Source of the DNA: Falsirhodobacter xinxiangensis
Lineage (GTDB): Bacteria; Pseudomonadota; Alphaproteobacteria; Rhodobacterales; Rhodobacteraceae
NCBI RefSeq assembly: GCF_004959935.1
Contig: NZ_SMYN01000004.1
Span: 1 to 64,000, forward strand
Reading direction: 5' to 3'
DNA length: 64,000 bases
A model generated the notes under the pieces. It did not search any database and was not told the DNA's origin. It saw only the letters and a list, made by a program, of their open reading frames with translations. Both the position numbers and the translations under genes were made by a program. Of the stretch, positions 6,633 through 15,625 are shown piece after piece. Position 1 is the stretch's first letter. Every line of letters begins with the position of its first letter.

Positions 6633-7871
6633 TCAGAAGGTCAGTGCACGATCGCCAGCCGCATCCTTGATGCGCGACGGCAGACCCATGCCGTTCAACA
6701 GGCCAAGGAACGGGCGCGGGTCCAGCTCCTCGACGTTGACCATCTTGGCCACGTCCCAAGTGCCATCCGCGATCAGCATCGCCGCAGCCACCGGCGGAAC
6801 CCCGGCGGTATAGCTGATGCCCTGCGACCCGGTCTCCTCGAACGCTTCCTTGTGATCGGCGACGTTATAGATGAACACCTCCGCCTCGGCCCCGTCCTTG
6901 GTGCCTTTGACGAAATCGCCGATGCAGGTCTTGCCGACATAGTCGGGCGCCAGCGAGGCAGGGTCGGGCAGCACCGCCTTCACCACCTTCAGCGGGATCA
7001 CTTCCAGCCCCTCGGCGGTCACGACCGGTTTTTCCGACAGCAGGCCAAGGTTGTTCAGCACGGTGAACACGTTGATGTAGTGATCGCCGAAGCCCATCCA
7101 AAACCGCACATCGGCATCGGGGTAGTTGGCCGACAGCGAATGCACCTCGTCATGCCCGGTCAGATAGGCCTTCTGGGTGCCGACGACGGGCAGATCCCAT
7201 TCCTGCCCGACCTCGAACATCTTGTTTTCCTGCCACGCGCCCTTCTGCCAGCTATAGACCGTGCCGGTGAACTCGCGGAAGTTGATCTCGGGGTCGAAGT
7301 TGGTCGAGAACCAGCGCCCGTGCGATCCTGCGTTGATGTCCACGATGTCGATCGACGAAACTGTGTCGAGGTATTCATCGGCAGCCAGTTTGGCATAGGC
7401 GTTCACCACGCCCGGATCGAAGCCGACGCCAAGGATCGCCGTCACGCCTGCGGCTGCACAACGCTCGCGCCGGCGCCATTCATAGTTGCCGTACCACGGC
7501 GGCGTTTCGCAGATCTTGCCCGGATCTTCATGGATCGCGGTGTCCAGATACGCTGCGCCCGTCTCGATGCATGCCTCAAGCACGGTCATGTTCACGAAGG
7601 CAGAACCCACGTTGATCACGATCTGTGCGCCGGTGTGCCGGATCAGGGTTGCGACCGCGCCGGGGTCCATCGCGTCCACGGCATGGGCAGTAAAGCTGCC
7701 CGGAACCTTCATGGCCGACTTTTCATGGACCGACGCGATGATGGCCTCGCATTTGCCGACCGTGCGCGAGGCGATATGCAGATCGCCCAGCAGATCGTTG
7801 TTTTGCGCGGCCTTGTGGGCCACGACTTGCGCGACTCCACCAGCACCGATGATCAACACGTTTCGTTTCAC
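6633..7871 (-). CDS. carboxynorspermidine/carboxyspermidine synthase (saccharopine dehydrogenase family)
   Basis: This 412-aa dehydrogenase condenses aspartate semialdehyde with a diamine (putrescine or diaminopropane) and reduces the product to carboxy(nor)spermidine. It has an N-terminal Rossmann motif (LIIGAGGVAQVV, residues 6-17), the ASRTVGKCEAI phosphate/NADP region near 34-44, and a saccharopine-dehydrogenase C-terminal domain. It is encoded 37 bases downstream of the matching decarboxylase, with AAGGAGA before the start, so the two form a spermidine synthesis operon. This route replaces S-adenosylmethionine-dependent spermidine synthase in many alphaproteobacteria. Which polyamine results depends on the diamine supplied and cannot be read from sequence. 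Confidence 0.93.
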   Translation of the reverse strand: MKRNVLIIGAGGVAQVVAHKAAQNNDLLGDLHIASRTVGKCEAIIASVHEKSAMKVPGSFTAHAVDAMDPGAVATLIRHTGAQIVINVGSAFVNMTVLEACIETGAAYLDTAIHEDPGKICETPPWYGNYEWRRRERCAAAGVTAILGVGFDPGVVNAYAKLAADEYLDTVSSIDIVDINAGSHGRWFSTNFDPEINFREFTGTVYSWQKGAWQENKMFEVGQEWDLPVVGTQKAYLTGHDEVHSLSANYPDADVRFWMGFGDHYINVFTVLNNLGLLSEKPVVTAEGLEVIPLKVVKAVLPDPASLAPDYVGKTCIGDFVKGTKDGAEAEVFIYNVADHKEAFEETGSQGISYTAGVPPVAAAMLIADGTWDVAKMVNVEELDPRPFLGLLNGMGLPSRIKDAAGDRALTF

Positions 7872-7908
7872 TTCGAACCGTCTCCTTTAAGGACAGAGGG
7901 AAGGGCCT

Positions 7909-9003
7909 TCAGCCGAGGCTGGAGGCATAGTCGGCATAGCCGAACTCGCGCGCCGTGCGCAGAGTGCCGTCGAGTTCGCGGACGACGATGCTGGGCATCT
8001 TGACGCCGTTGAACCAATTCTTCTTGACCATCGTATATCCCGCGGCATCCGCGATCGACAGCCGATCCCCGACCTTCAGCGGTTCGGGGAAACTGAAATC
8101 ACCATAAATATCGCCTGCAAGGCAGGACTTTCCACAAATCTGGTATTCGTGCGGGCCGGTCGTGTTCATCTTGCCCGCGATGCGATAGATCAGCAGGTCC
8201 AGCATATGCGCCTCGACCGACGAATCCACGATGGCCAGCTTCTTGCCGTTGTCGAGGATGTCCAGAACCGTGACCTCAAGGCTGGCGGTGTTGGTGATCG
8301 ACGCCTCGCCCGGCTCCAGATAGACCTGAACGCCGAACTTGTCGGCAAAGGCGCGCAGCCGTTCGGCCAGCTTCTCCAGCGGATAACCCTCGCCGGTGAA
8401 GTGGATGCCGCCGCCAAGCGAGACCCATTTCACGCCGCCCAGAAGGTTGCCGAAGCGGTTCTCGATATCCGAAAGCTGGCGGTCGAACAGGTCGAAATCG
8501 CCGTTCTCGCAGTTGTAATGGATCATGAAGCCCGAGATGCGGTCCAGCACCGCCGCGATCTTCTCGCTGTCCCATTCGCCCAAGCGGGAGAACTTGCGCG
8601 CGGGGTCGGCCAGATCGAAACCGCTGGTCGAAATGCCGGGGTTCAGGCGCAGCCCGCGCTCGATGCCCGCCGCGCGATCCTCGAACCGTTCAAGCTGGCC
8701 GATGGAGTTGAAGATGATCTTGTCGGCGTAGCCCACGGCCTCGTCGATCTCGTCCTCGCCCCATGCGACGGAATAGGCGTGGGTTTCCTTGCCGAACTTC
8801 TCGCGGCCCAGACGCAGTTCATACAGCGAAGACGAGGTCGTCCCCGCCATGTATTTCGACATCAGGCCAAAGACCGGCCAGGTCGCGAAGCATTTCAGTG
8901 CCAGCAGCGCCTTTGCGCCTGACAGCTCGCACAGCCGCTCGATCTTTTCCATGTTCGCCTGAAGCGCGCTTTCGTCGATCAGGTAATACGGCGTCTGGAT
9001 CAT
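7909..9003 (-). CDS. nspC: carboxynorspermidine decarboxylase
   Basis: This 364-aa PLP enzyme of the alanine-racemase-fold group IV decarboxylases converts carboxy(nor)spermidine to (nor)spermidine. The PLP lysine is Lys37 in LALKCF, the glycine-rich phosphate loop is VSLGGGIHF, and the conserved cysteine region is CGKSCLAGDIYGDF near the C terminus. The length agrees with NspC. The start at 9003 is chosen because homology begins at MIQTPYYLID; an upstream ATG at 9042 adds 13 unlikely residues. It is the first gene of the operon with the dehydrogenase. Active enzymes are homodimers in the cytoplasm. Confidence 0.95.
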   Translation of the reverse strand: MIQTPYYLIDESALQANMEKIERLCELSGAKALLALKCFATWPVFGLMSKYMAGTTSSSLYELRLGREKFGKETHAYSVAWGEDEIDEAVGYADKIIFNSIGQLERFEDRAAGIERGLRLNPGISTSGFDLADPARKFSRLGEWDSEKIAAVLDRISGFMIHYNCENGDFDLFDRQLSDIENRFGNLLGGVKWVSLGGGIHFTGEGYPLEKLAERLRAFADKFGVQVYLEPGEASITNTASLEVTVLDILDNGKKLAIVDSSVEAHMLDLLIYRIAGKMNTTGPHEYQICGKSCLAGDIYGDFSFPEPLKVGDRLSIADAAGYTMVKKNWFNGVKMPSIVVRELDGTLRTAREFGYADYASSLG

Positions 9004-9082
9004 CGCGAACCCCCGGCAGGAAAAAGGGAAAGATGGGCGCATATATGGCCCGAACCCCTGTCATGCAAGCAGATCGTGACAA

Positions 9083-9775
9083 TCAGACGACGCGGATCAC
9101 GTCCTTGGCGACGGCCAGCATGTATCCGCGTCTTGCCACGGTCTTGACCAGCAGTTCGCTCACCATCTGGTTGCCAAGCGCGTCGCGCAGCCGCTTGATG
9201 CGGACCGCGCCGGCGGCTTCCTCGGCATCGTCCTTGCCCGCGATCATCGATTCGATCTGCGCGCCGGTCAGCACCTCGTCATCCATCCGCGCCTCGGCCA
9301 GAACGCTCAACGTCTCGATGGCCGATTCCGTCAGAGTGAATTCCATATCGTTGATATAGACGGCCCGTGCCTCGCGGCTGATGCGCAGGGACGATACCTG
9401 TATCCCCGACCGCTGGATCGCGGCGATGCGTCGGTTCTGCGCGATGATCGTGACCAGAAACACCAGCGAGGCCAGCAGAAGCGCGCTGGAAAACACCAGC
9501 AGCACGAAGATCACCATGCGATACGACGCCAGAACCTCGGTGAAGGCCGTGCCGGACTGGGCCAATATCTCCAGCAGCCGAAGCTCGTTCGAAAGGCGAA
9601 GCTCCATGTTCTCGACGAACAGGCGCTCGACCTTGGAATTGAAGACGTTGGCGTCGGGCAGGCTGATGAACAGCAGAACCCCGGCGGCCAGCAGGATCGC
9701 GATCACGGCGACGATGCCCCAGGCGACGACGCGGCCGCCCCGGCTTTCAGAAGCGGAGGAAATAATCTCCTGCAC
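9083..9775 (-). CDS. membrane-tethered winged-helix protein
   Basis: This 230-aa protein has two predicted membrane helices (about 16-38 and 84-109), a roughly 45-residue loop between them, and a C-terminal OmpR/PhoB-type winged helix (about 140-228) with the recognition segment GAVRIKRLRDALGNQ and the wing ARRGYMLAV. Both ends should be cytoplasmic, with the loop in the periplasm. No receiver domain is present. It recalls ToxR/CadC-type membrane regulators, but those have the DNA-binding domain at the N terminus with a single helix. Its start region overlaps the end of an upstream gene for a small secreted protein by 29 bases, which suggests co-translation. The targets are unknown. Confidence 0.8.
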   Translation of the reverse strand: MQEIISSASESRGGRVVAWGIVAVIAILLAAGVLLFISLPDANVFNSKVERLFVENMELRLSNELRLLEILAQSGTAFTEVLASYRMVIFVLLVFSSALLLASLVFLVTIIAQNRRIAAIQRSGIQVSSLRISREARAVYINDMEFTLTESAIETLSVLAEARMDDEVLTGAQIESMIAGKDDAEEAAGAVRIKRLRDALGNQMVSELLVKTVARRGYMLAVAKDVIRVV

Positions 9776-10016
9776 TTGCTTTCCTTTCCTCCAGCCCTTC
9801 CGGGCCGAACACCGACAATATGTTCAGCAGCGTCCAACCCTCGCGGCCAAGACGCCCTTGCAATGCCTTACGCGCAATGTCCGGGTTACATTCCGGAACT
9901 TCGGCAACCCCATAATGCAAACGCAGGGGATTGTCCCGCTTTGCCTTGTAATCGGCATAGCAGGCGGCGTGCGCGGGCAAAGCGCAAAGGGTCAGAAGCA
10001 GGGCAAGACGGATCAT
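9747..10016 (-). CDS. 89-aa secreted protein upstream of the membrane winged-helix gene
   Basis: This 89-aa protein has a clear signal peptide (MIRLALLLTLCALPAHA, cleaved before ACYADYK). The mature part contains two cysteines (ACYADY and VPECNPD) that could form a disulfide, and it is basic. I do not recognise a family. Its last 29 bases overlap the start of the membrane-tethered winged-helix gene on the same strand, a strong sign of translational coupling. A periplasmic product paired with a regulator whose loop faces the periplasm invites the idea of a sensor partner, but this is inference only. Confidence 0.7.
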   Translation of the reverse strand: MIRLALLLTLCALPAHAACYADYKAKRDNPLRLHYGVAEVPECNPDIARKALQGRLGREGWTLLNILSVFGPEGLEERKASAGDYFLRF

Positions 10017-10227
10017 CGGCGGCTCCTCGCTGATGGGCCGACCCTGCCCGGATGCGCGGGGTTATTCAATATCCAAAGGGGTTTGCCGGGGTTGTTATCC
10101 CATAACAGCGGCGCGTTTGGGCATGTCACGCGCGCGGAAATTGCCTGACCCGGCGGTCCGACCCAGTTTCGATCCCACAGCCGCAGCGATCCCCGCCGCG
10201 GCCATTCCACGAAGAAGGACATCGCAT

Positions 10228-10602
10228 ATGTTCGACGCATCGCTTCGCCGTCTGGCCTGCACCGTCACCGCTGCCGCCATCGCATTCGGCGCCATGACCG
10301 CCGCCGCCGTTCCGGCCCGCGCCGACGAGGACACGGTCCGCACCTTGGGCGGAATCGCCGCCATCGCGCTGGGCGCCAAGATCATCCACGACAACCGCGA
10401 AAAGGAAAAAGAGCGCGACCGCTGGGAGGATCGCCGCGACTGGAACAACGGGCGCCATCACGGGCACCGCCACCGTGATCGCGACCGTGATCGCCGCGAG
10501 GCGCGCCTGCCGGAACGCTGCATCAGCGATTACGACCGCCGCCGCGGCGAGGTGATCGCCGTCTATAACGAGCGTTGCCTGCGCGAACACGCGCGCCGCT
10601 GA
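10228..10602 (+). CDS. exported basic hypothetical protein
   Basis: This 124-aa protein has a long signal peptide (cleavage probably after VPARA, near residue 32), a short glycine/alanine hydrophobic segment (GGIAAIALGAKIIHD) and a very basic Arg/Asp/His-rich stretch of RD/HR repeats near residues 60-90. The C terminus has two cysteines (PERCISDYD and NERCLREH). I recognise no family beyond short alphaproteobacterial periplasmic proteins of this layout. AGAAGGA precedes the ATG at 10228. A hairpin follows at 10734. It appears monocistronic and is transcribed away from the small secreted protein gene. Confidence 0.7.
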   Translation: MFDASLRRLACTVTAAAIAFGAMTAAAVPARADEDTVRTLGGIAAIALGAKIIHDNREKEKERDRWEDRRDWNNGRHHGHRHRDRDRDRREARLPERCISDYDRRRGEVIAVYNERCLREHARR

Positions 10603-10733
10603 CCGCATCCGGACCTGCGCGCTGTCAACGTCCCCGGCGCAGGGTTCGGTTCGGGGGCGGGGTTCATGCCTCGCCTCCACCATCTTCCGGGCGGCATCCC
10701 TTGTGCCCCCATAGCCAGCCCGGAACACCGGAG

Positions 10734-10768
10734 GGCGGAGGGGTGAGCAGCCTCCGCCTTCCACTTTT
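10734..10768 (+). terminator. possible terminator before rnhB
   Basis: GGCGGAGG (10734-10741) pairs with CCTCCGCC (10751-10758), followed by TTCCACTTTT. It lies in the 190-base gap between the basic exported protein and rnhB, which otherwise shows no gene. Confidence 0.4.
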
Positions 10769-10792
10769 CGTCCGATGCGATAGAACGGGGGC

Positions 10793-11417
10793 ATGCCCGA
10801 TCTGTCCTTTGAAACCACCGCCCGCCTTCAGGGCTTTCTTCGCATCGTCGGCGTGGACGAGGTGGGCCGCGGCCCGCTGGCCGGTCCCGTCACCGCCGCC
10901 GCCGTCTGGCTGAACGAGAATCGCATCCCCGAGGGGCTGAACGATTCCAAGAAGCTGACCGCCACCCGCCGGATGGACCTGTATCAGGAACTGCTGGAGG
11001 TGGCTGACGTCTCGGTCGCCCATGCCTCGGTCGAGGAGATCGACAGCATCAACATCCTGCGCGCCAGCCATCTTGCGATGGTGCGCGCGGTTCAGGGCCT
11101 TCGCGAATCGCCCGACCACGTGCTGATCGACGGGAACATGATCTGTGCAGGCCTTTCCTGCGAAGCGGTGGCGATCATCGGCGGAGATGCGCGATCGCTG
11201 TCGATTGCTGCCGCGTCGATCGTGGCGAAGGTGGTCCGCGATGCGCTGATGGTGGATCTGGCAGGGCAGCATCCCGGCTATGGCTGGGAGACGAATGCAG
11301 GCTATCCCACCCCTCGCCATCAAGCCGCGCTCCTAGATTTGGGGGTCACGCCGCACCATAGGCGTTCGTTCAAACCTGTCCACAACATCTTGTATCAAGG
11401 GGTTTTGGCAAGCTCTT

Positions 11418-11419
<2 letters not shown>
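10793..11419 (+). CDS. rnhB: ribonuclease HII
   Basis: This 208-aa enzyme removes RNA from RNA-DNA hybrids, including single ribonucleotides misincorporated in DNA. The type 2 RNase H signature GVDEVGRGPLAGPV (residues 20-33) carries the first Asp-Glu pair. Later acidic residues are in VLIDGN and the GYPTPRHQ region, all as expected. The length is normal. It is followed by ccrM after 89 bases, a neighbour pair seen in alphaproteobacteria. The end of the gene overlaps a GATTC site (11418-11422) that may belong to the ccrM control region. Confidence 0.96.
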
Positions 11420-12610
<1,191 letters not shown>

Positions 12611-12612
<2 letters not shown>

Positions 12613-12645
12613 CAGGTTTGCCCGCATCGCGGGAAGCTGCCTGTC
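12611..12645 (+). terminator. dyad directly after ccrM
   Basis: GACAGG (12611-12616) pairs with CCTGTC (12640-12645), enclosing CCCGC/GCGGG (12621-12625 and 12629-12633). There is no T tract. It may protect the 3' end or pause RNA polymerase before the stronger hairpin at 12661. Confidence 0.35.
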
Positions 12646-12660
12646 CGCGATGCCACCTAG

Positions 12661-12692
12661 CCCTGCCATGCGCTGCGCATGGCAGGGTCTTT
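12661..12692 (+). terminator. intrinsic terminator of ccrM
   Basis: CCCTGCCATGCG (12661-12672) pairs perfectly with CGCATGGCAGGG (12676-12687) around a CTG loop, and TCTTT follows. A near copy of its core follows 38 bases later. Confidence 0.7.
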
Positions 12693-12738
12693 AGTTTGTC
12701 GGACCATACGCTGCGCATGGCAAGGTCTTTGGTTTGTC
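12666..12738. repeat. tandem duplication of a terminator-like hairpin
   Basis: Two 35-base units (12666-12700 and 12704-12738) differ at only three positions. The first contains most of the ccrM terminator. In the second, the changed base at the fifth position breaks one pair of the stem. The period is 38 bases. Confidence 0.75.
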
Positions 12739-12741
12739 ACG

Positions 12742-13341
12742 CTATACTGCGCCGTTCGCCACCTCGAACAGTCCCCAGAATGTCGCCGATGACAGCACGG
12801 CGGCCACCAGCATCGCCAGCCCATCCCGCGCCATAAGCCCAAGGCCGATCAGCGCCACTGCCCCCATCGGGATGCTTGACGCGAAGGGGATCAGCTCCAG
12901 CGGCGGCACGGTGCAGCAGAGCAGAATCACCAGCGCCGCAAGCACGCGCAAAGTGGGGTCCTTCGTCACCCAACGCATCCGAGGCTCCAGCAGCGCGTCG
13001 ATCCAGTTCGCAGGCTTGCGAAGTGCGCGCATCCCCTTGGCCAGCCGCGCGCCCTTCACCCGGCGGTTTTCCAGAAACCCCGGCAGCCACAGGTGATCCC
13101 GGTCGAACAGGATCTGCGCCGCGACGATCGCAACCAGCAGCGCGATCAGCGTCGGCAGCCCCGGTATCCCCCCGATGGGAGAGATTTCGACGATGGCCGG
13201 AATGGCGAGGGCGGGGCCGAAGCTCCGTTCGCCGATGACCGATTTCAGATCGGCGATCGACACGTCCTCGGCGCCGTCACCCAGTTCCGCGATCCGTTCC
13301 ATCAGGTCGGCAAGATCGCCGTTTTCCGCAACTGCATCCAT
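12742..13341 (-). CDS. exoD: ExoD family membrane protein
   Basis: This 199-aa protein matches ExoD, named for exopolysaccharide and alkali sensitivity phenotypes in rhizobia. Its biochemical role is unknown. The N-terminal half has the conserved ADLKSVIGERSFGPALAI segment near 30-47, followed by membrane helices (about 55-80, 133-155, 155-175 and 178-197) and the IPGLPTLIAL and LELIPFASSIP motifs. A GGAAC-N17-GTT stress-type promoter lies only 9 bases before the ATG at 13341, within the 3' end of alkB. Transcription from it would be leaderless, or translation could begin at an internal Met14. It converges on ccrM. Confidence 0.9.
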   Translation of the reverse strand: MDAVAENGDLADLMERIAELGDGAEDVSIADLKSVIGERSFGPALAIPAIVEISPIGGIPGLPTLIALLVAIVAAQILFDRDHLWLPGFLENRRVKGARLAKGMRALRKPANWIDALLEPRMRWVTKDPTLRVLAALVILLCCTVPPLELIPFASSIPMGAVALIGLGLMARDGLAMLVAAVLSSATFWGLFEVANGAV

Positions 13342-13349
13342 GGCGAGGC

Positions 13350-13374
13350 AACACCGATCCGTTCATCCGGTTCC
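13350..13374 (-). promoter_or_regulatory. possible EcfG/RpoE2-like promoter before exoD
   Basis: On the minus strand GGAAC (13374-13370) and GTT (13352-13350) are separated by 17 bases. The distance to the exoD ATG (9 bases) is unusually short compared with 25-35 in the other five sites, so this is the least certain of the set. Confidence 0.4.
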
Positions 13375-14502
13375 CCGCGGAAGCGGGTTCTGCCCGCGGT
13401 TGTAAGGCTTCCAATCGGCAATGTCAGGATAGTGTTTTCTCCGCCATTCCCGCACCTTGGGGTTCATCACGCGCCGCCAGACGGGCGGGATCATCGCAAC
13501 CGCCGCCATCAGGGGATAACCGAAGGGAAGCTGCGGTGCGGCATCTTCGGCATGGGTCTGAAGCAGCGGGAAGCGGCGGTCGGGTTTGTAGTGATGGTCC
13601 GAATGGCGCTGAAGGTTGATCAGCAGCCAGTTCGACGCCTTGTGCGCTGCGTTCCAACTGTGGCGCGGGCCGACGGGTTCATATCGCCCTTCGCCCAGGT
13701 GACGGCGGGTCAGGCCGTAATGTTCGATGTAATTGGTCAACTCCAACTGCCAGATGGCGACGAAGGCCTGCCAGAGAAACAGCAGCAGCCCTTGCCATCC
13801 GCCAAGCGCCAACGCCAACGCCAGCATCGCCATCTGCAGCGCGGCATATCGCCAGAACGGGTTGCGACGGCTGAGGGCCCCATGCCCGCCACGGGCCAGA
13901 AACGCGACCTCCGCCTGCCAGGCCGAACGCGGGCAATCGCGCAGCACGCGCCAGAAATAGCGGTGGAACCCCTCGTTGTACCGCGCCGAGACGGGGTCGC
14001 GCGGCGTGCCGACCCACAGGTGATGAACGCGCAGGTGTTCGGACCGGAAATGGCTGTAAAGCACAGTCGCCAGCAGCAGATCGCCCAACCACCGCTCGGC
14101 CCGGTTCTTCTGGTGCAGCAACTCATGCGCATAGACGATGCCGATCGCACCCGAGATGATGCCCATGCCGAAGAACAGCGTCATCCGCTCCGCCGTTCCA
14201 AGGTCCGATCGCGTCACATACCAGATCAGCCCGAAGGTCAGCGCGAACTGGATCGGGAACCAGACCAGCGTCACAAGCCGATACCAGAACAGATGCTCGT
14301 CCCCCGTCTGGGGATCGGCATTTTCGGTGTTCAGCCCCAACAGCAGGTCCAGCACGTCGAACAGCGCCCATGCGAAGATAGGCAGCGCAAGCGTCCACAG
14401 CCCGCCCCATGCCGCCCCGGCAATCGCCAGCGGCACGGTCAGGATCGAAAGCCAGAAGGGAAGCGCGTGGCGAAGGCGGGCGACTTCAGAGGCTGGTTTC
14501 AT
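13363..14502 (-). CDS. alkB: AlkB-type alkane 1-monooxygenase
   Basis: This 379-aa integral membrane diiron enzyme should hydroxylate terminal carbons of alkanes or similar chains. All histidine motifs of the family are present in order: HELLHQKNR, EHLRVHH, the NYIEHYG signature, and LQRHSDHH. About six hydrophobic helices surround them. The start at 14502 follows a GGGGGTG stretch; an upstream start at 14535 would overlap mutY. It begins 19 bases after mutY on the same strand, so they may share a transcript. No rubredoxin or rubredoxin reductase, the usual electron donors, is in the window, so the donor and the natural substrate are open. Confidence 0.92.
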   Translation of the reverse strand: MKPASEVARLRHALPFWLSILTVPLAIAGAAWGGLWTLALPIFAWALFDVLDLLLGLNTENADPQTGDEHLFWYRLVTLVWFPIQFALTFGLIWYVTRSDLGTAERMTLFFGMGIISGAIGIVYAHELLHQKNRAERWLGDLLLATVLYSHFRSEHLRVHHLWVGTPRDPVSARYNEGFHRYFWRVLRDCPRSAWQAEVAFLARGGHGALSRRNPFWRYAALQMAMLALALALGGWQGLLLFLWQAFVAIWQLELTNYIEHYGLTRRHLGEGRYEPVGPRHSWNAAHKASNWLLINLQRHSDHHYKPDRRFPLLQTHAEDAAPQLPFGYPLMAAVAMIPPVWRRVMNPKVREWRRKHYPDIADWKPYNRGQNPLPRGTG

Positions 14503-14521
14503 CGTCACCCCCAAGTTTCGC

Positions 14522-15541
14522 CTATCTTGGCACAACCTTGGCGAGATCGAAAGCCTTGCGCATGACCGTGGGAAGCTCGGCCCCCGTCACGGCGCGGAAA
14601 TCGCCCCGGCGCGGGTTGCCGCTGGTGTCGGCGAACATGACGGTCAGGATCAGGTGGAAATGGGTGAAGGTGTGGCGCACCTCGCCGATCGCCTTCCAAT
14701 CGGCGTCCAGAGGAGCCTCGCCCCCCGATCCATCCCACGCATCGCCGGGCCAGCCGGGCATCCCGCCCAGAAGCCCGCGTTCGGGCCGCGTCTCCAGCAG
14801 CCATTGCCCGCCACGCCGGGCCAGCCAGACCACCCCCTCGCGCACCGGCTTTGCGGTCTTGGGCGCCTTGCGGGGCAGGGTGGCCTGCACTCCTGTCGCC
14901 CGCGCCTCGCACGGGTCCATCCACGGGCAGATGCCGCAGGCGGGCGATCGCGGGGTGCAGATGGTGGCCCCAAGGTCCATCACCGCCTGCGCATAGTCGC
15001 CGGGCCGCAGCGCGGGGGTCAGGTCAGCCGCCAGCCGCGTGATCTCGGGCTTTGCCACCGGCAGCGGGGTTTCCACCAGCCGCAGGCGAGAGATCACACG
15101 CTCTACATTCCCGTCCACCACCGTGGCCGGCTCGTCGAACGCGATGGAGGCGATGGCGGCAGCGGTATAGGGACCGATCCCCGGCAGCGTCAGCAGCCCG
15201 TCGCGCGTATCGGGAAACACTCCGCCATGATCCGACACCACCGCCCGCGCGCATTTCAGAAGGTTTCGGGCACGAGCGTAATAGCCAAGTCCCGCCCATT
15301 CGGCCATGACATCGGCATCCGCCGCCGCCGCCAGATCCCGCACCGTCGGCCAGCGGGCCGTGAACCGCGCGAAATAGTCGCGCACGGCGGCCACGGTGGT
15401 CTGTTGCAGCATCACCTCGGACAGCCAGACGCGATAGGGATCGGGCCGCGCAGTATCCCCCGGCGGCACGCGCCAAGGCAGGGCGCGGGCATGGCGGTCA
15501 TACCAATGCAGCAAGGTTTCGCTTAAGTCCGTGTCACGCAA
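14522..15541 (-). CDS. mutY: A/G-specific adenine glycosylase
   Basis: This 339-aa glycosylase removes adenine mispaired with 8-oxoguanine. The helix-hairpin-helix LPGIGPYTAAAI is near 119-130. The catalytic Glu42 (SEVMLQQT) and Asp143 (VVDGNVERV) are present. The [4Fe-4S] cluster cysteines are Cys195, Cys202, Cys205 and Cys211, in the canonical C-x6-C-x2-C-x5-C spacing. The C-terminal NUDIX-like 8-oxoG recognition domain follows, with FTHFHLIL. It is divergent from the DciA-like gene across an 84-base gap and precedes alkB. Confidence 0.96.
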   Translation of the reverse strand: MRDTDLSETLLHWYDRHARALPWRVPPGDTARPDPYRVWLSEVMLQQTTVAAVRDYFARFTARWPTVRDLAAAADADVMAEWAGLGYYARARNLLKCARAVVSDHGGVFPDTRDGLLTLPGIGPYTAAAIASIAFDEPATVVDGNVERVISRLRLVETPLPVAKPEITRLAADLTPALRPGDYAQAVMDLGATICTPRSPACGICPWMDPCEARATGVQATLPRKAPKTAKPVREGVVWLARRGGQWLLETRPERGLLGGMPGWPGDAWDGSGGEAPLDADWKAIGEVRHTFTHFHLILTVMFADTSGNPRRGDFRAVTGAELPTVMRKAFDLAKVVPR

Positions 15542-15625
15542 TGTTTATGCTTTCTGTCGCTGCATTGCGCTGGCAAGGGGCGCGGCTGCGCGGATAAGAT
15601 AGGCGCGATCACCGGAAGGAACCAG

